Notes: generated from the letters alone by a model not told the origin. DNA of 64,000 nucleotides from Shouchella oshimensis (GCF_002019765.1 NZ_KV917380.1:2014855-2078854); one strand, 5' to 3'. Counted from the stretch's first letter, positions 8,965 to 19,239 are shown. Translations and numbers: made by a program.

Positions 8965-9018
8965 GTTAGTCGGAAAAAGAAACGTTGAAAAGAAAGACGT
9001 TCAGGAGGAATGACAGTT

Positions 9019-10311
9019 TTGAAAACAACGATTGCCCAAGTAGGTCAATATGTAGACAAAGAAGTAACCATCGGTGCATGGCTTGCAAATAAACGATCAA
9101 GTGGAAAGATCGCTTTTCTGCAATTACGAGACGGTACAGGCTTTATTCAAGGTGTAGTAGTAAAAGCAGAAGTAGCAGAAACACTCTTTCAACAAGCAAA
9201 ATCATTAACCCAAGAATCTTCGCTTTATGTTACTGGCATTGTTCGCAAAGATGAGCGTTCATCATTTGGCTACGAGCTGACAGTAACGGATCTTAATGTT
9301 ATTCATGAAGCAGAGGGGTATCCTATTACACCTAAAGCACATGGGACAGAGTTTTTAATGGACAATCGTCACTTATGGATTCGTTCAAAAAAACAGCATG
9401 CTGTGATGAAAATACGGAATGAAATCATTAAATCAACGTATGATTTCTTCTTCTCAAAAGGTTTTACTAAATTAGATTCACCTATTTTAACAGGTAGCTC
9501 CCCTGAGGGTACTTCTGAGTTATTCCATACAAAATACTTTGATGAAGATGCGTTTTTATCCCAAAGTGGACAGCTTTACGCTGAAGCTGGTGCAATGGCG
9601 TTAAATCGCGTATTCACTTTCGGACCAACCTTTCGAGCGGAAAAATCAAAAACGAGACGCCATCTCATTGAATTTTGGATGATTGAACCAGAAATGGCTT
9701 TTGTTGAGCATGAAGAAAGCTTAGACATACAAGAAGAATATGTGTGTTATTTAGCTGAACAGGTACGAAAGAATTGTGATCTAGAGCTTGATCTTTTGGA
9801 AAGAGACAAAGAAAAGCTTGCCGCAATTAAAGGACCGTTTCCTCGAGTGACATACGACGATGCGTTAGAGCTTTTACATGAGAAAGGGTTTGACGATATT
9901 GTCTGGGGTGACGACTTTGGTTCACCTCATGAGACTGCGTTAGCAGAGCATTACGATAAACCAGTATTTATTACCCGTTACCCGAAATCTCTGAAGCCGT
10001 TTTACATGCAACCAGCTCCAGATCGAGATGATGTTGTATTATGTGCCGATTTAATTGCGCCAGAAGGTTACGGTGAAATTATTGGTGGGTCCGAACGGAT
10101 TCATGATTACGACTTGTTAAAACAAGAAATCGAAGCCCATGGATTACCGTTAGATGCTTATCAGTGGTATCTAGATTTAAGAAAATACGGTTCAGTCCCA
10201 CATTCAGGGTTTGGATTAGGATTAGAGCGTACTGTTGCTTGGCTTTCAGGCATTGAACATGTCCGAGAAACAATAGCGTTCCCGCGCCTGTTAAATCGTT
10301 TGTACCCATAA
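9019..10311 (+). CDS. asnS: Asparagine--tRNA ligase
   Basis: 430 residues from the TTG at 9019, the same length as B. subtilis AsnS. An upstream in-frame ATG (9010) lies only one base after the AGGAGG at 9003-9008, so the TTG is the better start. Class II synthetase with N-terminal OB-fold anticodon-binding domain ([21 protein letters not shown]), motif 2 ([21 protein letters not shown]) and motif 3 ([13 protein letters not shown]). It charges tRNA-Asn directly. Transcribed alone from its own promoter with an intrinsic terminator behind. Confidence 0.96.
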   Translation: MKTTIAQVGQYVDKEVTIGAWLANKRSSGKIAFLQLRDGTGFIQGVVVKAEVAETLFQQAKSLTQESSLYVTGIVRKDERSSFGYELTVTDLNVIHEAEGYPITPKAHGTEFLMDNRHLWIRSKKQHAVMKIRNEIIKSTYDFFFSKGFTKLDSPILTGSSPEGTSELFHTKYFDEDAFLSQSGQLYAEAGAMALNRVFTFGPTFRAEKSKTRRHLIEFWMIEPEMAFVEHEESLDIQEEYVCYLAEQVRKNCDLELDLLERDKEKLAAIKGPFPRVTYDDALELLHEKGFDDIVWGDDFGSPHETALAEHYDKPVFITRYPKSLKPFYMQPAPDRDDVVLCADLIAPEGYGEIIGGSERIHDYDLLKQEIEAHGLPLDAYQWYLDLRKYGSVPHSGFGLGLERTVAWLSGIEHVRETIAFPRLLNRLYP

Positions 10312-10321
10312 GAAAAACAAA

Positions 10322-10364
10322 AAACACCTTACCGCGTAATAGCATGTACGTAAGGTGTTTTTTT
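10322..10364 (+). terminator. Intrinsic terminator after asnS
   Basis: AAACACCTTAC (10322-10332) pairs with GTAAGGTGTTT (10350-10360), followed by further T residues. Confidence 0.85.
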
Positions 10365-10430
10365 GTTTGTAAAAAGAGTGAATTCCTTTTAATCACGACT
10401 TGTTTTCTACTGCTTCAAGAGAAGTAAACG

Positions 10431-10439
10431 TGTTATACT
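10431..10439 (+). promoter_or_regulatory. Putative extended -10 promoter for dnaD operon
   Basis: TGTTATACT is an extended -10 (TGN plus TATACT). No good -35 is visible at 16-18 bp. It lies 24 bp before the GTG start of dnaD. Confidence 0.45.
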
Positions 10440-10462
10440 AAGAGTTGTTAGAGGTGGTAACT

Positions 10463-11179
10463 GTGGACGATACAGTCTTATTAAAATGGGTTCAGCAAAA
10501 GCAAGTCACTGTGCCCCATTTACTGTTAAAGCATTACACAAAGTTAAATATGAACGAGACGGAGCTCGTTCTACTAATACAAATTCAACGATTAATTGAT
10601 AATGGTGATTCGTTTCCAACTCCGCAAACGTTAAGTGAACAAATGACGCTGTCTATAGAAGAATGTGCTGAAAAAATTGGCCAGCTCGTACGTAAGCGGC
10701 TATTGTCAATAAAAAATAAGCGGGATGATGAAACGAATATGGTGTATGAATATTGTTCACTTGACCCGCTATGGCTCCAATTAATTGATTATGTAGAGAC
10801 TGAACAAAGTGAATATGAAGGTACAAAAACAGAAGAAGTTGAAGGACAACTGTTTCAACAATTTGAACAAGAGTTTGCCAGACCACTTTCACCAATTGAA
10901 GTGGAAACCATTTCGATGTGGATTGATCAAGATACCTATACGATAGAGCTCATTCAAGCTGCATTAAAGGAAGCCGTTATTTCGGGCAAATTGAATTTCC
11001 GCTACATTGATCGGATTTTGTTTGAGTGGCAACGCAATGGCGTTCGAACGGTAGAACAGGCTCATGCCCATAGTGAACGGTTTAGGCAGAAAACCAACTT
11101 ACCGATCAACAAGGAAAAACGACAAACGGCTAAGCAATCAGAAAACATACCGGGATTCAATTGGTTAGAAAATTTATAA
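10463..11179 (+). CDS. dnaD: DNA replication initiation/primosomal protein DnaD
   Basis: 238 residues from GTG 10463, which is preceded by AGAGGTGG; the longer frame from TTG 10445 has no ribosome site. N-terminal winged-helix oligomerisation domain (PHLLLKHYTKLNMNETELVLLIQI) and C-terminal DnaB/DnaD domain with FARPLSPIEVETISMW and the hallmark YIDRILFEW. DnaD remodels DNA at oriC and helps load the replicative helicase with DnaB/DnaI. First gene of a dnaD-nth-ypoC-dynA operon with overlaps or short gaps throughout. Confidence 0.95.
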   Translation: MDDTVLLKWVQQKQVTVPHLLLKHYTKLNMNETELVLLIQIQRLIDNGDSFPTPQTLSEQMTLSIEECAEKIGQLVRKRLLSIKNKRDDETNMVYEYCSLDPLWLQLIDYVETEQSEYEGTKTEEVEGQLFQQFEQEFARPLSPIEVETISMWIDQDTYTIELIQAALKEAVISGKLNFRYIDRILFEWQRNGVRTVEQAHAHSERFRQKTNLPINKEKRQTAKQSENIPGFNWLENL

Positions 11180-11189
11180 GGAGAGCACG

Positions 11190-11849
11190 ATGTTATCGAA
11201 AAAAGATACCCAATTTGTCATCGATAAAATGGGAGACATGTTCCCTGAAGCGGAGTGTGAACTAGTTCACGCTAATCCGTTCGAATTACTCGTTGCAGTG
11301 ATGCTATCGGCACAATGTACAGACGCATTAGTCAATCGGGTAACACCAAGGTTGTTTGCTAAATACACATCACCTGAAGATTATTGTGCAGTTCCAATTG
11401 AGGAACTACAAATGGACATACGTTCAATTGGATTATATCGAAATAAAGCAAAAAACATAAAAAAAATGGCGCAATCGTTACTCGACGATCATAACGGAGA
11501 GGTTCCGTCTGCTCGAGAAGATTTAGAAGCACTCGCAGGTGTTGGAAGAAAAACTGCCAATGTCGTTACAAGTGTAGCATTTAATATTCCAGCTATTGCT
11601 GTTGATACACATGTGGAACGTGTATCAAAGCGACTTGGTATATGTCGTTGGAAAGACTCTGTTAAACAAGTAGAAGAAACACTTGAAAAGAAAATTGAGA
11701 AAGCTGATTGGTCTGATGCCCATCACCGAATGATTTTCTTTGGTCGCTATCATTGTAAAGCACAAAACCCCCAATGTCAGCAATGTCCATTGGCCTTTAT
11801 GTGCAGAGAAGGGAAAAAACGATTAAAAGGAGTGAAGGACCATGTATAA
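11190..11849 (+). CDS. nth: Endonuclease III (DNA glycosylase/AP lyase)
   Basis: 219 residues. Helix-hairpin-helix LAGVGRKTANVV carries the catalytic Lys; VDTHVERVSKRLGI carries the catalytic Asp; C-terminal cysteines in CKAQNPQCQQCPLAFMC follow the C-x6-C-x2-C-x5-C spacing for the [4Fe-4S] cluster. It removes oxidised pyrimidines in base-excision repair. Starts 10 bp after dnaD behind GGAGAG and overlaps ypoC by 8 bp. Confidence 0.97.
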   Translation: MLSKKDTQFVIDKMGDMFPEAECELVHANPFELLVAVMLSAQCTDALVNRVTPRLFAKYTSPEDYCAVPIEELQMDIRSIGLYRNKAKNIKKMAQSLLDDHNGEVPSAREDLEALAGVGRKTANVVTSVAFNIPAIAVDTHVERVSKRLGICRWKDSVKQVEETLEKKIEKADWSDAHHRMIFFGRYHCKAQNPQCQQCPLAFMCREGKKRLKGVKDHV

Positions 11850-12357
11850 AAAGGTTCCTTCCTCTTTCTGTGTAGCTCCCTTTTATCGTGATGGAGAAGA
11901 GGTTTATGTAGACGAGGGACAAGATTTTATAACGCGCCAGCTAAGCTATCCCTTTATGGAAGATATAACGGCATTTACGAAGCCGTGGCAAGTCAATACA
12001 ACAGAAGCAATCCGTGAGCTCCAACGCACGTTTACCTGTCAGAAAGATCGGCATCTGGCTTTACTTAAAGAAGGAAAGGGTAAAGAAATCGCTCATGAAC
12101 AGCTAGTTATGAAAGCGTTTATGCTACAAAGCCTATACTGGTTGAATGGCCAAAGAGTAAAGTTAACGCAAGTAGCACATGATGTACATACGTTTACTCA
12201 TGCACCCTTAAATGCAGCGGATCGTGTGTTATTTGTTTTACATGGACAAGGAGACCGAGGGTTTGTTCAGCTTTGCTCCTTTATGGAAGATCTGAACAAA
12301 CTGAATGAGCGGGTCGATCTGTTGAAGAAATTGTCAAAGAGAGGAAGTCAGCTGTGA
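11842..12357 (+). CDS. ypoC: YpoC family protein
   Basis: 171 residues, cytoplasmic, no signal peptide. In the position of B. subtilis ypoC after nth and overlapping its end by 8 bp. Visible stretches include QLVMKAFMLQSLYWLNGQ and PLNAADRVLFVL; no catalytic motif is recognisable. Function unknown. It overlaps the dynA start by four bases, so the three are translationally linked. Confidence 0.75.
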   Translation: MYKKVPSSFCVAPFYRDGEEVYVDEGQDFITRQLSYPFMEDITAFTKPWQVNTTEAIRELQRTFTCQKDRHLALLKEGKGKEIAHEQLVMKAFMLQSLYWLNGQRVKLTQVAHDVHTFTHAPLNAADRVLFVLHGQGDRGFVQLCSFMEDLNKLNERVDLLKKLSKRGSQL

Positions 12358-15300
12358 ATGACGTAAAAGAGCATGCGAATTTAACAGACAACGAACAGCT
12401 TCAGTGGGAACGTATTCAAAGTAAAAACACGTTATCCATTGCGTTAAGTGGACATTTTTCTGCTGGAAAGTCATCTTTAATCAATCATTTAACAGGTGTG
12501 CCCATTTTACCTACAAGTCCAATACCTACAAGTGCCAATCAAATTACGATAGCTCATGGTGATCTAGAAGTAGTAGTTGTGCATACAGATGGTACGGAAA
12601 AGTCTTTCCGAGGAACAATTGACTGGGCGGCAATTAAAAGGTACGCCATGGATGGGGCAAATGTTGAGAAACTAATGATCTATGCGCCGATACCGTTTTT
12701 GCAACATGCGGGTAGCTTAATTGATACACCAGGTGTTGATTCAACTGATCCAACCCACCAACATGTGACATTAGAAGCGCTTTTCACGACTGATATTTTA
12801 CTCTATGTGATGGATTACAACCACGTTAAATCAGAAACCAATCTAGGTTTCTTAAAGCAACTTTCTGATGAGGGAAAACCCCTTTTTATTGTTGTCAACC
12901 AAGTTGATAAACATCGTGATGACGAATTGTCTTTTCAAAGCTACAAACAGAGTATTTTAGATACACTTGCGGAATGGGGAATTGCGTATCACGATTTGTT
13001 TTTTACAACGATTAAAGAGTCACCACATGATGAGCTTGAGCGTTTAAAAGCTGTTTTAATGTCGCTATTTTTTTATGGACATGAATTAGTCAAAGCAGGG
13101 AAAACAAAAATTGAACACAGTTTTTATAAATCGATTCAACGAAGAGTAGAGGATGATTGGGCTGAGGAACGGGCCAGTTTTACTGAAACTCTTCAACATA
13201 AGGGATATCAGTTAACTGATATTGAGAATTATGAGGAGCATGTAGAAAAAGTAGCACAAGCTGAACAAGGTTCAGTGGCTCGCCATCAGCACTTTTTACA
13301 GGAATGGGACAATTTGTTTCGACAAGCAACGGTATTTAATTCAATCTTAACAGAAAAAACAGCTAACTGGCTTGACGCTATGCGCCCGAATTTTAAAATG
13401 GGTCTCTTTGCATCGAAGCGAAAAATGGCACAAGAGAGAATACATCGTCAAGAAGAGGTATTACATGAGCTTAATGATCAAATTAACAAACAGCTTGTGT
13501 TTCATCTAAGACAATCTCTGCAATCGCTTCCTTTAGAAGAAATGACAAACCAATCTATATTTTTAGACGCTATTCAATCCCTTTCATTTACGGCAACGCC
13601 ATCTTTTCTAGAGGAAGCCGTGCCGAAGACAACATTCGCTGATTCATTTGTCTACCAGTATACAAAAGAGCGAACAGAAGACATTAAACGGCAGTTAAAG
13701 AAGCAAGCACTTGATGTACTCTCCATTGCAGAAGAGCAATTGCGGGTTTACGATGAACAGAAAAAGCAAGAAGCCCATAAGAGGCGACATCAACTTGAAG
13801 CGATGAAGCCTTATGTGTCTCACTATTTATCTGCAAGAGAGCGAAAAGAAACGGTTATTCGTGAAATAATGAAGGAAGCAAACCGAAGAGATGATAAAGG
13901 GGCTTTTTCGAATGCGTTAAAGGAAATAGTGACAAAAAAAGTTCATTTTGAAGACAGCCCGTCATCGTGGAAAGAGCAAGTGAAACAAAGCACTGAAGCC
14001 ACTCTTCTACCAACGATTAAAACAGAACGTCGATTGACCAATGAACACATTCGCGTAACAGATGAAGCGATTGCAGCGTTGCACAAAACGATGAATCAAT
14101 TTGAAAAAAAAGCGTATACGCAAGATTGGCATGAACAGCTTGAGCAAGAGATTGCACATATTCAAACAGAGCAATTTACCTTGTCATTATTTGGCGCGTT
14201 TAGTGCAGGAAAATCAAGTTTGGCGAACGCATTATTAGGGGGAAAAGTATTACCAGCTTCTCCTCACCCAACAACAGCGACGGTGACAACTGTAACTCGT
14301 CCCACATCGGGTTATGCAAACGGTGATGTCTTTGTCCAGTACAAGACATATGAACAATTACGCGGGGAATTAACTTCGATATCCCAGTTATTAGACGTGT
14401 CGCTTACGCTTGAACAGTTTCAGCGCTTTCGCACGAAAACGTATCAAGCCACAACGGCAGCAAAAAAACAAGCTTTGTCCTATATTGAAACGTTACAGAA
14501 AAGTATGAAACGTTTTGAGTCCTTTGTTGAGCAAGACGAAGTCGTGTCCCTGGCTGATTTAAGCGAGAAAATCGTCAATGAAGATGTTGCTTGTTTGATT
14601 GCCAATGCGACAATTTATTATGAGTGCGAATGGACGAAAAGAGGCTTGACTTTAGTGGATACGCCTGGGGTCAACTCTATTAATGGACGACATACAAATG
14701 TTGCGTATGAACAAGTAAAAGCCTCTGATGCCATATTGTATGTAACGTACTATAACCATTCATTTTCACGAGCGGATGCCCAGTTTATTGAGCAATTAGG
14801 TAAAATGAATAAGCAGTTTGCTTCAAAAAAGCTATATTTTATTTTAAATGCAATTGATTTAGCGGCAAATGAACAAGAGCGCCAAGGTGTAGAATCATTT
14901 GTCATGCGATCACTTGAAGAAGCAGGAATTGATGACCCTGCCCTGTTTTCTCTTTCAAGCAAAAATGTATTTGAAGAACAAGCCTCATCAACAGATTTTG
15001 ATTACTTTAAACAAGAGCTTTATGGACCATTATTAACGTCTTTAAAGGAAGCAAATCGAACGTTATTTGTAGCAAATGTAAACCAATATGTACTGTATTT
15101 ACAGGAAGCAGAAGTGTTTACAGCGCTTTCTGATGAAAAAAAGCAAGCCCAGCAACAACAATTTGAACAACAGTTAAGTACGATGCTGGATTCGTTTAAG
15201 CAAGATTACGGGAAGTCATTCCATATGAAAGTGGAGCAAGAGGCGAGTGAGTTATTTGCTTATTTACGTGAGCGCATTCCGTATGTAAGCCGTGATCGTT

Positions 15301-15902
15301 TCATTGAATTTATCAACGTGGCTACGATTGTTGGCCCATCTCGAAAAAAACAGAAGGAAGTGCTAGCTGCCCAGTTAGCAACATGGAATGAAGATAGTGT
15401 TTTTTATCTAAATCAAGAGTTAAAAGCAACGATGACCCGCATTAGTCTTATGCTTCAACGGGCATTTGAGCAGTGGAAAAAAGAATGGCAACAGTCTGTT
15501 CAAGCTACCGTACCTGGATTTCAATTTCCGCATGCAAAACAATCGATCCAATTAGAGACATTGCAAGGAACGCTAACAACAACACTTTCTATTGAGTCAA
15601 ACGTTGGGTCATTTCAATCTCTGAAAGACTTTTTTGAAGGCAGTCGAGTGAAACAAGTGAAAGAAACGTTAGTAGAAGAGCTCGTTCAGCAAATACGTGC
15701 AGGTCTAAGGAAAGAAGAGGAACATACTCAACAAATGTTACAAGAAATAAGTACAAAATTGTTTGAAAAACAAGCCAAGCTGTTAGAAGCAAAAGTTGTG
15801 GCAGAGATCACGAAGCGGCGACAGCTTTATACAGCTACGATTCAAGAAAGCATTCAAGCAGAACGTAGTGCCTTACAACAATGGGTAAATGAAAAAGCAT
15901 AG
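12354..15902 (+). CDS. dynA: Tandem dynamin-family GTPase
   Basis: 1182 residues, two fused dynamin-like halves as in B. subtilis DynA (YpbR). First GTPase: P-loop GHFSAGKSS near residue 33, DTPGVDS near 123, NQVDK. Second: GAFSAGKSS near 613, DTPGVNS near 768, NAIDL. Long coiled-coil stalks follow each head. The protein tethers and fuses membranes and is linked to membrane repair and phage resistance in B. subtilis (established). GTG start inside the ypoC end. In B. subtilis this gene is, as I recall, not next to nth/ponA, so the linkage differs. Confidence 0.93.
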   Translation: MNDVKEHANLTDNEQLQWERIQSKNTLSIALSGHFSAGKSSLINHLTGVPILPTSPIPTSANQITIAHGDLEVVVVHTDGTEKSFRGTIDWAAIKRYAMDGANVEKLMIYAPIPFLQHAGSLIDTPGVDSTDPTHQHVTLEALFTTDILLYVMDYNHVKSETNLGFLKQLSDEGKPLFIVVNQVDKHRDDELSFQSYKQSILDTLAEWGIAYHDLFFTTIKESPHDELERLKAVLMSLFFYGHELVKAGKTKIEHSFYKSIQRRVEDDWAEERASFTETLQHKGYQLTDIENYEEHVEKVAQAEQGSVARHQHFLQEWDNLFRQATVFNSILTEKTANWLDAMRPNFKMGLFASKRKMAQERIHRQEEVLHELNDQINKQLVFHLRQSLQSLPLEEMTNQSIFLDAIQSLSFTATPSFLEEAVPKTTFADSFVYQYTKERTEDIKRQLKKQALDVLSIAEEQLRVYDEQKKQEAHKRRHQLEAMKPYVSHYLSARERKETVIREIMKEANRRDDKGAFSNALKEIVTKKVHFEDSPSSWKEQVKQSTEATLLPTIKTERRLTNEHIRVTDEAIAALHKTMNQFEKKAYTQDWHEQLEQEIAHIQTEQFTLSLFGAFSAGKSSLANALLGGKVLPASPHPTTATVTTVTRPTSGYANGDVFVQYKTYEQLRGELTSISQLLDVSLTLEQFQRFRTKTYQATTAAKKQALSYIETLQKSMKRFESFVEQDEVVSLADLSEKIVNEDVACLIANATIYYECEWTKRGLTLVDTPGVNSINGRHTNVAYEQVKASDAILYVTYYNHSFSRADAQFIEQLGKMNKQFASKKLYFILNAIDLAANEQERQGVESFVMRSLEEAGIDDPALFSLSSKNVFEEQASSTDFDYFKQELYGPLLTSLKEANRTLFVANVNQYVLYLQEAEVFTALSDEKKQAQQQQFEQQLSTMLDSFKQDYGKSFHMKVEQEASELFAYLRERIPYVSRDRFIEFINVATIVGPSRKKQKEVLAAQLATWNEDSVFYLNQELKATMTRISLMLQRAFEQWKKEWQQSVQATVPGFQFPHAKQSIQLETLQGTLTTTLSIESNVGSFQSLKDFFEGSRVKQVKETLVEELVQQIRAGLRKEEEHTQQMLQEISTKLFEKQAKLLEAKVVAEITKRRQLYTATIQESIQAERSALQQWVNEKA

Positions 15903-15924
15903 GGATTAATCCCTATGCTTTTTT
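15892..15924. terminator. Bidirectional terminator between dynA and ponA
   Basis: A 15-bp perfect stem (15892-15906 with 15909-15923) flanked by A and T runs, between convergent genes; serves both strands. Confidence 0.9.
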
Positions 15925-15925
15925 G

Positions 15926-18625
15926 CTATTCTTGATCGTCATCATTTGTATTTTGTTGGTCAGAGTTCGAATCAGAATCATCGGTTTCATTCCCAGGGTC
16001 AGCTGGCTCTCCAGAGCCTGTATCATCACCATCGGTTGAACCATCATCTGTAGAAGAATCATCATTCGAAGAGTCGTCATTTGAAGAATCGTCATCTGAT
16101 GAACCATCGTTGTTTTCACCGTTCGTGTCATCATCATTACCATCTTCATCTTGAGATGGCTCCTCTTCTGCTGGTTCCTCTTCAACTGGGTCATCCTCTT
16201 CAATTTCTTCTTCCTCGTCATCATCATCATCTTCGTCTTCAATAGTAGCTGTTATTGAAACCGAGGAACTAGCTCCACTCGTTCCGTCAGTTGCCCGGGC
16301 ACGAATGCTAAAGGTATAGCTTCCAGGACTTACGCCGTTAACAGTAGCAGTTAACGAGTCAGATGAAACATCTAATGAACCTGAGCTAATGGAAGTTTCA
16401 AACTCAACATCATCTAATAAATCAGCAGGGTAGGACCAAGAGAAGGTTAGGGTGCCAGCTTCTTCATCGTAACTGTAATCAAGTCCGCTTGGGTCAGGAA
16501 TATCTTGAGCAAATTCTTCCGATACTTGAGAAGGTCCTGTTCCACGAACAAATAATTCAGAGACAATTTCGCTACTTGGCGTTCCTGCGCTTGGTAACAT
16601 TCCTGTTCCACGTTCGACGCTAATACGTTCCACCGAATCGGGCATGGTAAAGTCAGATGCTTGAACACCTTGGTGGACACCCGTCATAATGTGACGGAAT
16701 AAATTACGCGTAATTTGATTGTGGTCGTTTGTTAAATAATTATCTCCCCGTCGATCAGTAAAGCCAATCCATGTGGACAGTGTATATTCTGTACTGTAAC
16801 CTGTAAATGCTGACGTTGGATAGACAGTAGTACCTGCAGCAGCATTTAAATTAGCAATTTCTGCTTCTGAAAAGTTTGATGTTCCTGTTTTTCCAGCTAT
16901 TGGTACATTTGGCACTTGTGCACTCGTACCGGTTCCGTCTGTCATGACTGATTTCAACATATCCGTAACCATATAACCTGTGTAGTCTTCCATTACCTGT
17001 TCTGTTTCAGGCTGAACGTCAATCTCGCGTCCATCAGGATAGACGATTTTACGAATCGTGTACGGTTCAGTATAAGCACCGTTGTTTCCGAAGGCAGCGT
17101 ACGCTGCGGCAATTTCTTTTGTCGATCCTTCTGCTGGTCCTAATATACCAGACTCAACTTGCGCCCCACCTGGTACAAACATGCGCTCTAAAAATTCGTA
17201 TGCTTGTTCTTGACCAACTTCATTTAACGCCTTAACGGCAGGGACGTTTCGTGATTCTGCTAACGCTTGACGCATGCGCATATTTCCTTTAAATTGGCGG
17301 TCAAAATTTCGCACAGGCCCTTTTTCGCCGGTTAAGTAGTTATAAGGTTCATCTGCAATAATATGACCTGTTGACCATTGTTCTTCTTCAATAACTGGTC
17401 CGTAGCCAAGTAGAGGCTTCATAACCGAACCATGATTCGTTTGAATAGAAGCGTAGTTGTTTACCCGAGCATCATTTTCTTCTGTTCCATTTCCCATAGC
17501 GCGGACTGCACCTGACTTCGTATCAAGTAATGTGACACCAACACGAAAATCTTCGTTATCAGGGAATGGTAGGCCTTCATACTCTCCAGATTTTAAGACA
17601 GCGTCTACTAAGTCCTGGGCTTCAGTGTCAAGTGTCGTGTACACTTTTAATCCTGAATGGTAAATTTCATCAGTTGTAAAGCCAAGGTCATCAAGTTCTT
17701 TTAACACTTCATCATAAAATGTATACCAACCTGAGTTTTCTGTTTCGGTATAATTAATTTGATCGTTTATATCTGTAGTACGTGCTTCTTCAGCGTCTTC
17801 AGCTGAAATAAACCCTTCTCGTTCCATTCGGTCAATAACGACGTTACGACGTTTTTCATTCGTTTCTGGGTTTCTTACAGGGTCAAAGTCACGTGGACGT
17901 TGTGGAATCGCAGCGAGTACGGCAGCATCTGCTATCGTTAAGTCTTGTAAGTTATCTTTGCCAAAATAAGCTTCAGCAGCAAGCTGAACACCGTAACCTG
18001 CAGACGGACCTAAGTTAATTTGATTTAAATACATTTCTAAAATCTCGTCTTTTGAGTACATTCGTTCAAGTTGAATCGCTAAATACGCTTCTTGAATTTT
18101 TCTTGTTAACTGTTTGTCTTGCGAAAGAAATAAGTTCTTTACTAACTGCTGTGTAATGGTCGAACCACCTTCAGCACCAAAGCCTTCTCGAAGATTGGCA
18201 AGTACGGCTCCACCTAAACGGCGGACGTCAACACCGAAGTGATCACGAAAGCGATGGTCTTCAATTGCTAAAAATGCATTTTGAAGGTGGTCAGGCATAT
18301 CGTTAATGTCCGCATTAATCCGATTTTCTCCGCCGGTTAGCGTGAACACAAGCTCATCGTCCATATCATGTACTTGTAAAGATTGAGGAAGCATTAGCTT
18401 TTCTCTTTCAATATCAGGGGCGTTTGCAAGAATAACGCCAACGGCAACACCGCCACCGATCAAACCGATACCGAACAAAATAAGACAGACAAGTACAATT
18501 TTCTTTATTAACGATCTTTTTGGCTTTTTGCCACCAGTGCCACCGTTTCCAGCTGATTTTTTACTTTTTTTACTCGTTGTTTGCGCAGTTTTTCGCTCTT
18601 GGCGTGATTTGTATTCATCTGCCAT
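15926..18625 (-). CDS. ponA: Class A penicillin-binding protein 1 (bifunctional)
   Basis: 899 residues. Cytoplasmic Lys-rich start, one transmembrane anchor (about 38-60), GT51 transglycosylase (EDHRFRDHFG, GGSTITQQLVKN), transpeptidase with SVMK (Ser near 401), SRN and KTGTS (near 582), then a fibronectin-like module (about 715-800). The last ~100 residues are an unusually acidic Asp/Glu/Ser/Asn tail with short SSNDD-type repeats. It polymerises and cross-links peptidoglycan outside the membrane. ATG 18625 follows AAAGGGGAG. In an operon behind recU, as in B. subtilis. Confidence 0.96.
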   Translation of the reverse strand: MADEYKSRQERKTAQTTSKKSKKSAGNGGTGGKKPKRSLIKKIVLVCLILFGIGLIGGGVAVGVILANAPDIEREKLMLPQSLQVHDMDDELVFTLTGGENRINADINDMPDHLQNAFLAIEDHRFRDHFGVDVRRLGGAVLANLREGFGAEGGSTITQQLVKNLFLSQDKQLTRKIQEAYLAIQLERMYSKDEILEMYLNQINLGPSAGYGVQLAAEAYFGKDNLQDLTIADAAVLAAIPQRPRDFDPVRNPETNEKRRNVVIDRMEREGFISAEDAEEARTTDINDQINYTETENSGWYTFYDEVLKELDDLGFTTDEIYHSGLKVYTTLDTEAQDLVDAVLKSGEYEGLPFPDNEDFRVGVTLLDTKSGAVRAMGNGTEENDARVNNYASIQTNHGSVMKPLLGYGPVIEEEQWSTGHIIADEPYNYLTGEKGPVRNFDRQFKGNMRMRQALAESRNVPAVKALNEVGQEQAYEFLERMFVPGGAQVESGILGPAEGSTKEIAAAYAAFGNNGAYTEPYTIRKIVYPDGREIDVQPETEQVMEDYTGYMVTDMLKSVMTDGTGTSAQVPNVPIAGKTGTSNFSEAEIANLNAAAGTTVYPTSAFTGYSTEYTLSTWIGFTDRRGDNYLTNDHNQITRNLFRHIMTGVHQGVQASDFTMPDSVERISVERGTGMLPSAGTPSSEIVSELFVRGTGPSQVSEEFAQDIPDPSGLDYSYDEEAGTLTFSWSYPADLLDDVEFETSISSGSLDVSSDSLTATVNGVSPGSYTFSIRARATDGTSGASSSVSITATIEDEDDDDDEEEEIEEDDPVEEEPAEEEPSQDEDGNDDDTNGENNDGSSDDDSSNDDSSNDDSSTDDGSTDGDDTGSGEPADPGNETDDSDSNSDQQNTNDDDQE

Positions 18626-18645
18626 CTTTTTCTCCCCTTTGATGC

Positions 18646-19239
18646 TTACTTAATATAGAGTTCGTCGACCGTTCGTAAATAATCAACAAACGGCTGATAT
18701 CCTGTATGAACCATATGACCGTATGTTTCGATATCTGCTTTTTTTATTGACTTTCGCTCTTTTTGGTTATCATAAAACGAAATCAGTGTAGGTGCATCGA
18801 GCAAATAGACTTCTTGTGTATAGAAAAAACGAATCAATAAAAAGCAAATACCATTTTGCTGAACAACCGTTCGCATATGATTGACTTGGTGTAAGTGAAT
18901 ATTTTGCAAAGGAAAGGACGTCTTGTTTTTAGTTTCCTTCGCTTCAAAATCAATGTAACGACCTTTATATACGCCATTATAATCGGTGGTAGATGCTTGT
19001 TTAAAATAGGCCTCTTTAATGACGGCGGCACTACGCTTTGGGTAGTCTACTTGTACAATTTGAATAGGCGTTGGTTTTTTATGAATAACAGCTTTTTCTT
19101 TCATTAAGTAAAATTGATTCGATTCATCGATGTCCGCTTCAAAAGACATACCTCTTCCACCATAAGCAATAGATGCATTTGGCTTATTTAATTGTTGATT
19201 CGTCCGATAACGTTTTCCATTAGGATATTGAATAGACAA
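18646..19239 (-). CDS. recU: Holliday junction resolvase RecU
   Basis: 197 residues from TTG 19239. Highly characteristic segments: [56 protein letters not shown] (active-site Asp/Glu/Lys) and [13 protein letters not shown]. RecU cleaves Holliday junctions in recombination repair and chromosome segregation. Upstream of ponA with 20 bp between, the conserved recU-ponA pair. Confidence 0.96.
   Translation of the reverse strand: MSIQYPNGKRYRTNQQLNKPNASIAYGGRGMSFEADIDESNQFYLMKEKAVIHKKPTPIQIVQVDYPKRSAAVIKEAYFKQASTTDYNGVYKGRYIDFEAKETKNKTSFPLQNIHLHQVNHMRTVVQQNGICFLLIRFFYTQEVYLLDAPTLISFYDNQKERKSIKKADIETYGHMVHTGYQPFVDYLRTVDELYIK

Noticed and set aside
8965-9018. T-box leader for asnS
   Set aside because: Only ~45 nt separate the predicted transcription start and asnS, and no specifier or T-box sequence is visible.
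15913-16242. Met/Thr-rich minus-strand ORF of 109 codons
   Set aside because: Shadow frame of the acidic repeat tail of ponA; codon repeats produce it.
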